This document shows positions 40,028 to 48,873 of a stretch of DNA of 64,000 nt, piece after piece. Location: positions 806,001 through 870,000 of the forward strand of contig JADJEE010000002.1 of assembly GCA_016709225.1 (NCBI GenBank), in the 5' to 3' direction. The DNA comes from Deltaproteobacteria bacterium. Lineage in GTDB: Bacteria > Myxococcota_A > Polyangia > Nannocystales > Nannocystaceae. A program made the translations under genes and the position numbers. Every line of letters starts with the position of its first letter. Positions within the stretch are counted from its first letter, which is position 1. The notes below the pieces were generated by a model. It did no database searches. It was not told the DNA's origin and saw only the letters and a list, made by a program, of their open reading frames with translations.

Positions 40028-41476
40028 TCAGAACGTGAAGACGCAGCGGGTCACCGGCTGCAGCACGTCGCGTGCGGCGTACAGGTAGTAGCTGCGCCCG
40101 GCCACCAGCGATGCCGGGGCGCCGTCCTCGGGCACGCGTCGGGTGGTGCCCGCGGGCGTGATGCCGTACTGCACCTCGGTGCTGCGCAGCGGCTGGCCGT
40201 CGCTGGGCACGTCGATGCGCCACAGCGTGCCGTCGGGAATGTCGAGGTTGGGCGGCACGGTGGGACTGCGCGCATCCGACTCGAGTACGTAGACGTATCT
40301 GGCGTCGCCGCCGGTCCAGGTCACGGTGCCATCGGCGGCAACGCCTTCGCCCGCCGTGCACGGGCCCGGCACGTACTCGAGCTGATCGACCAACGGGCCC
40401 CCGACCGGCGGGGCGTCGGCGAAGTCCGCGGGCGTGAGCCCGCGATGGGCGAGCTCGTCCACGAAGAACGCACGCAGGCGCGCGGGGTCGGTGGTCGGCA
40501 GGCCGGTGGTGTCGCGATGAAAGCCGTTGTTCTGCGCCGGCGGATAGGCGCCGAACGCCGTCGAATCGATGATGCCACCCGCGAACGCCAGGCCGGTCGG
40601 AGAGAACGAGTTCACCCAGTTGTCGGGCGCGTCGATGGTCCAGATCGACGCGCCCTGGGGGGCGACGTCGGAGTGGCAGCACACGCACGCGCTGGCCTCG
40701 ATCTCGCGACGCACCCACGCGACCTCGTCGACGTAGGCGGGATCGTCGAGCCGCGGATCGACGGCGTCGAAGCCGGCGGCCGGTGGCGCGGGATAGTAGG
40801 GGCGCTGGGTCAGCACGGTGTCGCAGCTGCCGTAGTCGACGAAGCGTCGCCCCGGTTCGGTGGCGCCGGAGATCATCCACCACGTGCACACCTGCCCGCC
40901 CTCGGACAACCCAGGTGGCTCGCCGGCCAGCGGCTCGACGCACGAACGCGTCGGCTGCTCGAACACCGAGCCGGGCGGCGGCGGCTCACCGGAGTCGCCA
41001 CCATCGTCGCAGATCGCCGCGGGCTCCCACGCGCCACCGCCGAAGACCTCGCAGCCGGTCTTCTGATCGGCACAGGTGCCGGGGTCGTCGCCGTAGACGA
41101 CGATGCGCGTGACCTGATCGCCACCGGCATCGAGCACGCACTCGCCGAGGCTGCCGTCGCGGCTGCAGCCCGCCGCGAGGGTCGCGGTGCCGCCCAGCGT
41201 GTCGCATGCTCCGGTCACGTCGGCCTCGGTCCAGCCGGCGCCGATGTACTCGCGACACTCGGCGCCCTGCGTGAACGGACTGATGTACTCGCAGCGCCCG
41301 ACCGCGGTGGGCGCGGGCGCGCCCGACTCGCCCGAGCTGTCACCGACGCCCGCGGAGGTCGAGGCCTCGCCACCGGTGCCGCCGGTCCCATCGGGCGCCT
41401 GCGCCCCATCCGTGCTGCACGCGAGCGCGGGGAGGATCATCAGCAGCAACGTGGAGGTCCGTGCACGGGGGCTCAC
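40028..41476 (-). CDS. Lipoprotein with CVCCH haem-like motif
   Basis: A 482-aa protein from the GTG at 41476, chosen because it gives a short signal ending in P-A-L-A-C (C20). A Gly/Ser/Thr/Ala linker follows. The N-terminal domain (60-200) has many cysteines. CVCCH (264-268) sits in EIEASACVCCHSD, preceded by DEVAWVRREIE; this could hold one c-type haem or be part of a disulfide-rich site. The C-terminal region is beta-rich (TLWRIDVPSDGQPLRSTEV, SYYLYAARD). The pattern resembles exported single-haem lipoproteins of myxobacteria. The function is unknown. Confidence 0.65.
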   Translation of the reverse strand: MSPRARTSTLLLMILPALACSTDGAQAPDGTGGTGGEASTSAGVGDSSGESGAPAPTAVGRCEYISPFTQGAECREYIGAGWTEADVTGACDTLGGTATLAAGCSRDGSLGECVLDAGGDQVTRIVVYGDDPGTCADQKTGCEVFGGGAWEPAAICDDGGDSGEPPPPGSVFEQPTRSCVEPLAGEPPGLSEGGQVCTWWMISGATEPGRRFVDYGSCDTVLTQRPYYPAPPAAGFDAVDPRLDDPAYVDEVAWVRREIEASACVCCHSDVAPQGASIWTIDAPDNWVNSFSPTGLAFAGGIIDSTAFGAYPPAQNNGFHRDTTGLPTTDPARLRAFFVDELAHRGLTPADFADAPPVGGPLVDQLEYVPGPCTAGEGVAADGTVTWTGGDARYVYVLESDARSPTVPPNLDIPDGTLWRIDVPSDGQPLRSTEVQYGITPAGTTRRVPEDGAPASLVAGRSYYLYAARDVLQPVTRCVFTF

Positions 41477-41529
41477 GCCCGTGCGTTTAGCGGCAAACCC
41501 GGGGCTGTCAACCGCGGCGCCGACCCACG

Positions 41530-43242
41530 TCAGCCCCACACCAGCGCGCGACGTAGCCGCTCGCCGGCGAGCGCACGCGTCGGCGACAGCACCACGCGGG
41601 CCTCGCCGCCCTCGTCGAGCACGCGCCGCAGCTCGGCGCTCAAGACCCGCAGGCGATCGAAGCTCGCGAGATCGAAGCTGCGTGCACGCGCCCGCCGACT
41701 GCGTCGCCAGCCCGGCGGCGACGCCTGCGGCGGCGCGTCGCGAGCGTCGAAGCGCGCGACCACGCAGGCACGCTCGAGCACCAACACCCGCGCGACACCG
41801 TGGTCGACGAACTCGACCAGCGACTCCGACAGCGCCGAGAGCCACGCGGCACGGCGCAGCTCGTGGGCCAGCGCGAGCACGTGCCCGTGCAGGTGCTCGG
41901 TGATGCGCTCCGGGGTCCACTCGAACTCGGGCTCGGGCTCGGGCTCCCCGTCCCCGTCCGGGTCGACCTCGTCGTCGACGCGTGTGCGCGCAGCGGCGGC
42001 CTCGCGCGCCGCCAGCCGACCCTCGCGCGCCACCGCCCGTCGATCGAGTCGCACGCCGAGGCGCTCGCGCAGGCGGTCCCGCGCGGCAAGCAGTGCCGCG
42101 GCCTCGGGCCCCGGCAGGTGGTGATCGTGCCATCCCCCCAGCGCGCGACGCAGGGCCGCGACCGCGTCCTCGTCGTCGTCGCTCGCGAGGCCCTCGGCGA
42201 GTGCGACCACGCGGCGCGCAGCCCACGGTGAGCCCAACGGACCGATCGGCCGCATGCGCGTGACCGCGGGCGACTGCCGCGACAGCCCGCGACAAGCGAA
42301 CCACACCGCACGATCACCGGCCTTGAGCGCGACGTTGAACGGCGGATCACAGCGCTTGATCTCGTCGGCCTCGAGCAGCGCAGCCTCGAGCGTCGACGCG
42401 ACCGCGGTGACCTCGAGATCGCGGGCCTGACTCAGCAGCTCCAGTGTGCGACCGGCGGCGTGCTGCTGCTTCTGGAAGTAGGTGTTGACGCGGCGCCGCA
42501 ACGATCGCGCCTTGCCGACGTAGAGCACCGCACCACCGGCCCGCAGCATGCGATAGACGCCGGGGCCGTCGGGCAGTCCCAGGCGGCGCTCGCGGGGCAT
42601 CGGGTAGCTGCGCTTGGCTGCCCGCGGCGCCGGCTGCTGCAGCCACGCTCGCAGCTGCGCGAGGGTCAGCACGCCGACCGCCGCGAGCGCGTCGACGAGG
42701 TCGCGCCACACCAGCACCGTCGCGGCCACGTGCGCACCGGCGCGACGGGGCTCGTCGGTGTCGTGGCCGAAGTAACCCGCGAGTGCACGCAGGCCCACGC
42801 GCGGCAGCCCCGGCAGCAGCCGCCGCGCGATCTCCTTGGTGCACAGCAGCTCGAAAGGGAACGGCCGTCCGGGCGCCACGCGCTCGTGCAGCGGCACCAG
42901 GAACGACCGCTCGAAGCGGGCGAAGTGGGCCACTGCCGGCAACACCGCGTCGTCGGCCGCGTCGACGTGCGTCTGCGCCAGCAGGCGCTGCCACAGCGAC
43001 GCATCCGAGGGCGCACCCGCCAGGTCCGCGGCCGCAATGCCCGTGAGGCCGACGATGACTGCCGGGATGCTCGCGCCCTCGGGCAGTGCGACCACGCTGG
43101 CGCTCGTGCACGACGGCGGCGCGAGCTCGGCGGCGCTCGTGATCGTCCACGCCAGCTCGAGCAGGTGACCGTGGGCCGGTGACGCGCCGGTGCTCTGCGC
43201 GTCGAGCACGACCACGCGTTGATCTCGCAGCGACGTCGACAC
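41530..43242 (-). CDS. DnaQ-like exonuclease domain fused to GIY-YIG nuclease (UvrC/Cho-like)
   Basis: A 570-aa protein from the start at 43242. Residues 9-185 have the DEDDh exonuclease outline, but the active-site positions are changed: VVLDAQSTG has Q16 where the family has E, AHFARFERSF has F107 and E111 for N and D, and AHVAATV (H171) has V176 where D is expected. Residues 222-310 form an intact GIY-YIG domain (GPGVYRML, LYVGKARSLRRRVNTYF, LEADEIKRCDPPFN). The rest is a long Arg/Ala/Glu-rich region. The architecture resembles mycobacterial and other exonuclease-GIY-YIG fusions thought to aid repair. The incision domain looks active; the exonuclease probably does not. Confidence 0.8.
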   Translation of the reverse strand: MSTSLRDQRVVVLDAQSTGASPAHGHLLELAWTITSAAELAPPSCTSASVVALPEGASIPAVIVGLTGIAAADLAGAPSDASLWQRLLAQTHVDAADDAVLPAVAHFARFERSFLVPLHERVAPGRPFPFELLCTKEIARRLLPGLPRVGLRALAGYFGHDTDEPRRAGAHVAATVLVWRDLVDALAAVGVLTLAQLRAWLQQPAPRAAKRSYPMPRERRLGLPDGPGVYRMLRAGGAVLYVGKARSLRRRVNTYFQKQQHAAGRTLELLSQARDLEVTAVASTLEAALLEADEIKRCDPPFNVALKAGDRAVWFACRGLSRQSPAVTRMRPIGPLGSPWAARRVVALAEGLASDDDEDAVAALRRALGGWHDHHLPGPEAAALLAARDRLRERLGVRLDRRAVAREGRLAAREAAAARTRVDDEVDPDGDGEPEPEPEFEWTPERITEHLHGHVLALAHELRRAAWLSALSESLVEFVDHGVARVLVLERACVVARFDARDAPPQASPPGWRRSRRARARSFDLASFDRLRVLSAELRRVLDEGGEARVVLSPTRALAGERLRRALVWG

Positions 43243-43308
43243 TCGAAAGGGGCCGTCGACGGTGGTTGTACCACCGTCCGCGTCACCGGCTCGCCCTCGG
43301 CGCTTGGC

Positions 43309-44445
43309 TCACGGCACGACGCAGTAGCTGGGGTAGTAGCTGGGCAAGCCGTTGTCGAGCGGCGAGTCACCGTCGAGCCAGAAAGGATGGTTGCGGACGA
43401 AGTGGATCGCGGTCTTCAGCGGATCGCCATCGCCCGCCGGCGGCACGCCGTGGCCGCCGGTGTGCTCGCAGCGCAGGATGAAGTGTCCGCTGCCGGTGTA
43501 GTCGGCCAGGAGGTTGAGCGAGGCGGCGTTGAAGTCGATGCCGAGCATGTCGCTCGGGCCCCCCCACATCACCAGCGTCGCGAACGGGCGCGGCGAGTTC
43601 CACGGCCACCACGGCCCGACGATCTCCGAGGGGTGACCGCCCGAGATCGTCAGGTCGCTGGCGAGGTACTGCCCGCGCACGGTGCCGAGGTACGAGGTCC
43701 ACAGGCCGCCCGCGGAGACGCCGAGCGACGACACGCACTGCTGGTTGATCGCGTACTGCTGCGAGATGCAGGCGTAGAGGTCGTCGAACATCGCGAGGTC
43801 GACCCCCGACTGCCCGATGTCGAGGGGCGTGTCCGGCCACTTGGCCTGGAACATCCCCGAGTCCTGCGGGATCACGATGATCGCCCGTGACTCGTCGGCA
43901 AGTGCCTGGGCGTCGACCTCGTTCACGAAGTCCATCGCGTTGCCGCTGATGTGATACCAGGCGAACAGCAGCGGATACGTGCCGGTGTCGTCGACCGCGC
44001 TCGGCACGATGAGTGCGAACTCGCGGCTCAACCCGCCGGCCATGAAGCCGGTGTTGTAGCCGGGCTGCAGCATCGGACACGCGCCGCCGGAGTAGGCAGG
44101 TGGTGCCGGCGGCACCGGTGCGCCGCCGGGAACCGGCTCGCCGCACAGCCCCGCGTCGAACGGCACCTCGCCGCCGCTGGTGCCGTCGTCGCTGCCCCCG
44201 TCGCTGCTGCCGTCGTCGGCGGTGGTGGTGGTACTCGAGGGCATCGTCGTGGGACCGTCGCCGCCGCTGCCGTCGCTGCCGTCGGCGTCGCCCAGCGTCC
44301 CTTCGCCGACGGTGCCCGACGGCGAGCTCGCGCTCGCGCCGGTGAACGAGCCCCCCTCGGCGCCCTCGTCGTCGTCGCCGGCGCAGGCCGACGAGAGCGA
44401 GACGACCGCGAGGGCGACGACGAGGCTGGAGGCGCGCGTGGACAT
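43309..44445 (-). CDS. Secreted esterase lipoprotein (PHB depolymerase/feruloyl esterase-like)
   Basis: A 378-aa protein from the ATG at 44445, with lipobox L-S-S-A-C (C21). A Ser/Thr/Gly/Asp linker runs to about residue 95. The catalytic domain begins with a CPMLQPGYN segment and REFALIVPSAVDDTGTYPLL. The nucleophile is in SSLGVSAGGLW (GxSxGG), and GGHGVP near residue 340 supplies the likely histidine. The order fits the carbohydrate-esterase-1/LpqC-like alpha/beta hydrolases. The substrate is unknown. It is divergent from the sigma factor gene, with about 210 bp between starts where promoters should lie. Confidence 0.75.
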   Translation of the reverse strand: MSTRASSLVVALAVVSLSSACAGDDDEGAEGGSFTGASASSPSGTVGEGTLGDADGSDGSGGDGPTTMPSSTTTTADDGSSDGGSDDGTSGGEVPFDAGLCGEPVPGGAPVPPAPPAYSGGACPMLQPGYNTGFMAGGLSREFALIVPSAVDDTGTYPLLFAWYHISGNAMDFVNEVDAQALADESRAIIVIPQDSGMFQAKWPDTPLDIGQSGVDLAMFDDLYACISQQYAINQQCVSSLGVSAGGLWTSYLGTVRGQYLASDLTISGGHPSEIVGPWWPWNSPRPFATLVMWGGPSDMLGIDFNAASLNLLADYTGSGHFILRCEHTGGHGVPPAGDGDPLKTAIHFVRNHPFWLDGDSPLDNGLPSYYPSYCVVP

Positions 44446-44658
44446 TGCCCCATGGGTGAGCAGGTCCCGTGCCGAGAGGTTCCCGCGTGCGCGCGGGCGC
44501 TGCGGCGCCGCGCCGGTGCGATGCGACCGTGCAAGTTGCCCAACCGGCCCGCGAACTGCCCCCCGCGTTCGAGGCGTGCCGTCGCCGTTGCCGTGATCAC
44601 CTCTTCGCGCGCACGATCGCGCGCGCCTGCGGTATCGTGGCCCCGGCTGGAATCCACG

Positions 44659-45279
44659 GTGGCCGACGACGACGCAACCCTGCTCGAGGCCTGGCGCGGC
44701 GGCGATGCGTCGGCTGGCAGCGCGTTGTTCGAGCGACACTTCGTGTCGGTGTTCCGCTTCTTCGCGGCCAAGCTCGGCGACGTCGCGGCGCAGGACCTCA
44801 GCCAGCGCACCTTCGTGGCGGTGATCCAGAGCCGCGACAGCCTTCGCGAGGGCTCCAAGTTCCGCGCATACCTGCTCGCGGTCGCGCGCAACCAGCTGCT
44901 CATGCACCTGCGCACCCGTGGCCGTCGGGGGGTCGACGCGGCGCTCGAAGAGAGCTGCATCGACGAGCTGCTGCCCTCGCCCGACTCCGCGCTCGCCGGT
45001 AGCGAGCAGGAGCGACTCATCGTTCGGGGGCTGCGACGCATGCCGCTCGACCAGCAGATCCTGCTCGAGCTCCACTACTGGGAGGAGCTCTCGACCGAGG
45101 AGCTCGGCGAGATCCTCGGTGTGCCGCGGGGCACCGTGAAGAGCCGGCTGTTCCGCGCGCGCGACGAGCTGCGCTCGCAGCTCGCGTCGTTGGTGCGCGA
45201 TCCGGAGCTGCGCGAGAGCAGCATCCGCGACCTCGAGCAGTGGGTCGCCCGCATCCGTGCCGCGCGTCCGGCCGGCTGA
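44659..45279 (+). CDS. ECF-type RNA polymerase sigma factor
   Basis: A 206-aa protein starting at the GTG at 44659. Sigma region 2 is seen in ALFERHFVSVFRFFAAKLGD, VAAQDLSQRTFVAVIQ and FRAYLLAVARNQLLMHLR (residues 20-90). Region 4 is LRRMPLDQQILLELHYWEEL, STEELGEILGVPRGTVKSRL (about 120-165). The length and the missing region 3 fit an extracytoplasmic-function sigma factor. No anti-sigma gene is adjacent. Instead a kinase gene converges on it 30 bp away, which suggests control by phosphorylation as in some kinase-linked ECF groups; this is inference. Its C-terminal RESSIRDLEQWVARIRAARP tail is extra. Confidence 0.85.
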   Translation: MADDDATLLEAWRGGDASAGSALFERHFVSVFRFFAAKLGDVAAQDLSQRTFVAVIQSRDSLREGSKFRAYLLAVARNQLLMHLRTRGRRGVDAALEESCIDELLPSPDSALAGSEQERLIVRGLRRMPLDQQILLELHYWEELSTEELGEILGVPRGTVKSRLFRARDELRSQLASLVRDPELRESSIRDLEQWVARIRAARPAG

Positions 45280-45307
45280 CCGCCGCAGCCGTCGTTTCGG
45301 CGGCGGT
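45279..45307. terminator. Hairpin between convergent sigma factor and kinase genes
   Basis: ACCGCCG (45279-45285) pairs with CGGCGGT (45301-45307) around a 15-base loop containing GTCGTTT. It overlaps the last base of the sigma gene and lies just before the convergent stop at 45310. It could serve both genes, but there is no long U-tract. Confidence 0.35.
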
Positions 45308-45309
45308 GT

Positions 45310-48111
45310 TCAGCCCGCGGACGGCACCCGCATGTAGACGTCTTCGCCGGCGATGAGCAGGCGCAGGACCTCGATCTCCTGCGGGATGGTGGCGGGCCCG
45401 CCGTGGGCGGCGAAGGCCTGCTCGCCGCGATCGACCCACCGCGTCGCCGCCGCGAGGTCGCCGAGGGTGCCGTTGATCGAGGCCGCCGTGAGACACCAGC
45501 GCGCAATCGAGTCGAGCCTACGGCCGCGACGCTGCGCCTCGTCGATGACGTGGGTGAGCCGGACGAGCGAGGCCGCGTGGCGGCCGTTGAGGCCGTCGAT
45601 GCGGGCGAGCAGCTCCTCGAGCAACAACGCGGCGTCGCCCTCGTCGCCGAGCAGCGCGCTGATCTCGTCGCGGCTGCGCTGCACCACCGCGTCGGCCTCG
45701 GCGAAGCGGTCGGCCTGGATCAGCACCTCGAGCTGCATCATCACGGCCGCGGTCCGATCGCGATGGTCGGGCGGCAGGATGCGACTGCGGATCTCACCGG
45801 CGCGGGCGATCGATCGCAGCGCGTCGTCGTAGCGGCCGCGGGCGAGCGCCAGCTCGGCGCGGGCACTCTCGATGTTGGCAATCTCGCGCTCTTGGGGGCG
45901 CTCGAGCGCGGTCTGGATGGTCAGCGCACGCGTCAGCAGGGCCTCGGCGTCGTCGTGGCGGCCGCGCGTGCGCGCGATGAAGGCGAGGTTCAACAGCGTC
46001 CGCGCGACCTCGGGATGATCGGGCCCCAGGGTGTTCTCGCGCCACGCGAGCACGTGGCTCAGCCGCGGCTCGGCGCCGTCGACATCACCCTGGACCATCT
46101 GCAGCAGCGCCGCGTTCTCCGTCATCGCGATGACCGCGGCCTCGTCGTCGCCCACGCGCTCGAGCTCGACGATGGCGCGCTCGAGCTCGGCGAGCCCGCC
46201 GGCGGGGTCGCCCGCGGTGCCACGAATGGCGCCCGCGACGGCATCGATCTCGGCGGCGAACGCCGGCAGCTCGCCGACGCGATCGAGCTGGGCCCGCGCG
46301 TGACGCACCCACCCGAGGCCAGCCTCGGCGCGCAGCGACACGACCCCTTCGAGGTGGGCCAGCGCGCTGGCGGCCCGCATGGCGTCGAACGGCACGTCGT
46401 CGCGCACCGCCTCGTCCCACACCACGCGCTCGACCGCGAGCGCCTCCTCGTAGCGCTCGAGCTCGATGAGCTGCTGGCCGCGCCAGATGCCGACCTCGCC
46501 GCGGTACGGTCGCCCCGCGGTCGACGAGAGATCGATGCGCGCGAGCGCCCCGAGGGCGGCCTCGGCCTCGCCGCGAGCGGCCGCATCGACGGCCTCGCGC
46601 AGCGCAGCGTCGGCGGCCGCGATCTCGGCCTCCAGCTCCGCGGGACCCTGCGCGGTCGCTCCGACGATCGAGGCTGGATCCGTGCGGCACCCCTGCGGAT
46701 CGGGCAGCTGCGCCAGCATCGAGATCAACCGCACCAGCGCCTCGCGCCCGCGCGCGTCGCCCGGCGCGGTGGTGGCCGCCGTCAGCTGCGTCAACGTCTC
46801 GATGCACGCCAGCGCCTCGGGATCGACCGGGTCGGCGTGACAGACCTGTTGACGCGCCTCGTGCTGCGCGCGATGGACCCGGTTCCAGGCATCGACCGCG
46901 TTGCGCTCGAGGTGCCGCGCGAAGTGGCTGCTGTCACCGGTCTCGATCCCGACCATGCGCAGCGTGCCCTCGTCGCCGCGCAGGCGTTCGGGCTCGCAGC
47001 CCGGCAGCACGCGCGGCCGGGCCAGCACCGCGCCGCCGATGGCGACCACGCCGGCCGCCGCGACCATGGCCCACGCTGGCACGCGACGCCTGGTGGTCAT
47101 CGCGCGCAGCAGCTCGCCGACGCTGGCGTGACGGCGAGACGGCGAGGGCTCGAGCGCGCGGGCGAGCGCACGGTACTGGGTCGTGCCCAGCGCGGCGCTG
47201 CCGAGCCCGCTGCGGGGGCGCGCGGGCGGCCCCTCGAGCTTCGCGAGCAGCAGCGCATCGGCGTCGCGGCCCCGATGTGGCGGACGCCGCACGAGCGCCT
47301 CGAACCACGTCGCCGCGAGCGCGTACTGATCGGCGCGCGCGTCGACGTGGGCGCCGTCGAACTGCTCCGGTGGCATGTACAGCGGCGTGCCACCGAACGG
47401 CCCCGCCGCGGTCGAGCCGGGCTCGGTCTGCTCGGGGTCCTCGACGAACTCGACGCTGGCACTGCGCGCGCGCAGTCGCAGGGCGTGCTGTGCATGGGCG
47501 AGGCCGAAGTCACCGAGCTTGGCCACGCCACCCTCGGTGACGAGGATGTTGCCGGGCTTGACGTCGCAGTGCACGAGCCCGGCGTCGTGCACGGCCTGCA
47601 GCCCCGAAGCGACCGCGGCGAACACCGCGGTGATCTCCGCGGGCGTGCGCCAGCGATGGCCGAGCCACTGCGACAAGGTCTGCCCGTCGACGAACTCGAG
47701 CACCACGAAGAGCACCGGACCATCGTCGTCGATGCCGAACGCCGACGCGGCGTGCAGTCCCACGTCGAACACCGCGACCACGCCGGGATGCGAGATGCGT
47801 CCCAGCATCTTCGCCTCGCGCTTGAGCCAGGCCTCGGCCTGCTCGATGTCCCCGGCGTGCTCGACGTGATGGATCTTGATCGCGACGTCGCGACCCAGTC
47901 GTTCGTCGTGCGCGCGCCACACCGCACCCTGGGCACCGGCCCCGACCCGCTCGCCGAGGCGATAGCGACCCGCGAGCAAGGGCGTGGCGCCGACGCCGAA
48001 GAGCGCCTGCGCGACGGCGCGCTGGGCCAGCTTGGCGGCGGCGCTGAAGCCCGCAGCGGCCCGTCCGACCTGCTGGCCGACGCTGACCTGCGTGGGAATG
48101 TCGTCGTTCAT
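45310..48111 (-). CDS. Transmembrane Ser/Thr kinase with TPR-like C-terminal region
   Basis: A 933-aa protein from the ATG at 48111. The kinase domain (50-335) has GAGAQG (57-62), K79, E99, a catalytic loop HCDVKPGN (181-188) with cysteine in place of the usual arginine, DFG (201-203) and PPEQ in place of APE. One transmembrane helix follows (about 345-364). The rest, from about 400 to 930, is helical repeats of TPR type (NAALLQMVQGDVDGAEPRLS, TLLNLAFIARTRGRHDDAEA, RAELALARGRYDDALRSIA). This is the classic myxobacterial kinase-TPR design. The HCD loop suggests a non-RD kinase, not activated by activation-loop phosphorylation. It converges with the sigma factor gene. Confidence 0.85.
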   Translation of the reverse strand: MNDDIPTQVSVGQQVGRAAAGFSAAAKLAQRAVAQALFGVGATPLLAGRYRLGERVGAGAQGAVWRAHDERLGRDVAIKIHHVEHAGDIEQAEAWLKREAKMLGRISHPGVVAVFDVGLHAASAFGIDDDGPVLFVVLEFVDGQTLSQWLGHRWRTPAEITAVFAAVASGLQAVHDAGLVHCDVKPGNILVTEGGVAKLGDFGLAHAQHALRLRARSASVEFVEDPEQTEPGSTAAGPFGGTPLYMPPEQFDGAHVDARADQYALAATWFEALVRRPPHRGRDADALLLAKLEGPPARPRSGLGSAALGTTQYRALARALEPSPSRRHASVGELLRAMTTRRRVPAWAMVAAAGVVAIGGAVLARPRVLPGCEPERLRGDEGTLRMVGIETGDSSHFARHLERNAVDAWNRVHRAQHEARQQVCHADPVDPEALACIETLTQLTAATTAPGDARGREALVRLISMLAQLPDPQGCRTDPASIVGATAQGPAELEAEIAAADAALREAVDAAARGEAEAALGALARIDLSSTAGRPYRGEVGIWRGQQLIELERYEEALAVERVVWDEAVRDDVPFDAMRAASALAHLEGVVSLRAEAGLGWVRHARAQLDRVGELPAFAAEIDAVAGAIRGTAGDPAGGLAELERAIVELERVGDDEAAVIAMTENAALLQMVQGDVDGAEPRLSHVLAWRENTLGPDHPEVARTLLNLAFIARTRGRHDDAEALLTRALTIQTALERPQEREIANIESARAELALARGRYDDALRSIARAGEIRSRILPPDHRDRTAAVMMQLEVLIQADRFAEADAVVQRSRDEISALLGDEGDAALLLEELLARIDGLNGRHAASLVRLTHVIDEAQRRGRRLDSIARWCLTAASINGTLGDLAAATRWVDRGEQAFAAHGGPATIPQEIEVLRLLIAGEDVYMRVPSAG

Positions 48112-48303
48112 GGCGGAGCCCCCGCGGCCGGGCGACGAGGCGGCGGTCGACACCAAGGTGCCACCGCGCGGCGGCGGTTCGCCCGGCGCGCGCCGGGCCT
48201 GTGCGAGCGCGGTGGGGCGCTCTCGCCCGATGCCGTGGGCGAGCGGCGAGGTCGACGGCGGGCGGGCGGGCGCAACATGGTCGTGGCGGGCTCCGGCGCG
48301 TCT

Positions 48304-48774
48304 TCAGGGCAGTGCGACCAGCAGCTCCAGCAGGTCGGCCGCGGCCGCGCCGTCGACGATCACGTCGCAGCTCACGGGGCCGACCGCCGCGATCGCGACC
48401 GTGCCCTTGCGCCGCTCGGCGATCTGCACCGATGCGTCCGCGCACAGCGTCGCGACCGCGCGCCACAGCGGCTCGATGCGATCGTCGGCGATGGTGCCCT
48501 GCCGCGGCGGGCCGCCGTCGTAGTGTCCGCTCGAGCTGGTCTCGGCGGTCACGGGGACGTAGGCGTACTGCGCCGCCGCGCCGACCTCGTGACCACAGCG
48601 GTGGAGGTTGCCGTTGCCGTCGGCCACGTCCAGCTGCCACGGCGGCGCGATCGGTGCGTGGGCGGGCGGAGCGTCGGAGGTGGGCGACATCGGCGGTTCG
48701 GGGGCGGGCGCGGCGGGTGGCCGACAGGCGAACAGCAGCAGTCCGATCGCCGTCGAGCAGCCGCGCCGCAACAT
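48304..48774 (-). CDS. Small lipoprotein of unknown function
   Basis: A 156-aa protein. The ATG at 48774 gives a signal ending in L-L-F-A-C (C17), then a Pro/Ala/Ser linker. The remaining 110 residues form a small domain with three cysteines (NLHRCGHEVG, VATLCADASV, GPVSCDVIVDG) and end in DLLELLVALP. No family is recognised. It lies 192 bp upstream of the kinase-TPR gene on the same strand and could be transcribed with it, though the gap makes a separate promoter for the kinase likely. Confidence 0.6.
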   Translation of the reverse strand: MLRRGCSTAIGLLLFACRPPAAPAPEPPMSPTSDAPPAHAPIAPPWQLDVADGNGNLHRCGHEVGAAAQYAYVPVTAETSSSGHYDGGPPRQGTIADDRIEPLWRAVATLCADASVQIAERRKGTVAIAAVGPVSCDVIVDGAAAADLLELLVALP

Positions 48775-48873
48775 CGCCCGACATGATGCCGTGGCGACGC
48801 GCGCGGCACCAGGCCCCACCCGCGTCGAACCCACACGCGCCAGCACTTGCGCCGCTGCCCGGCGCCTCGGGCT

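Noticed and set aside
45403..48786. 1127-codon + strand open frame
   Set aside because: It is antisense to the kinase-TPR gene, which has clear kinase motifs; this frame shows none.
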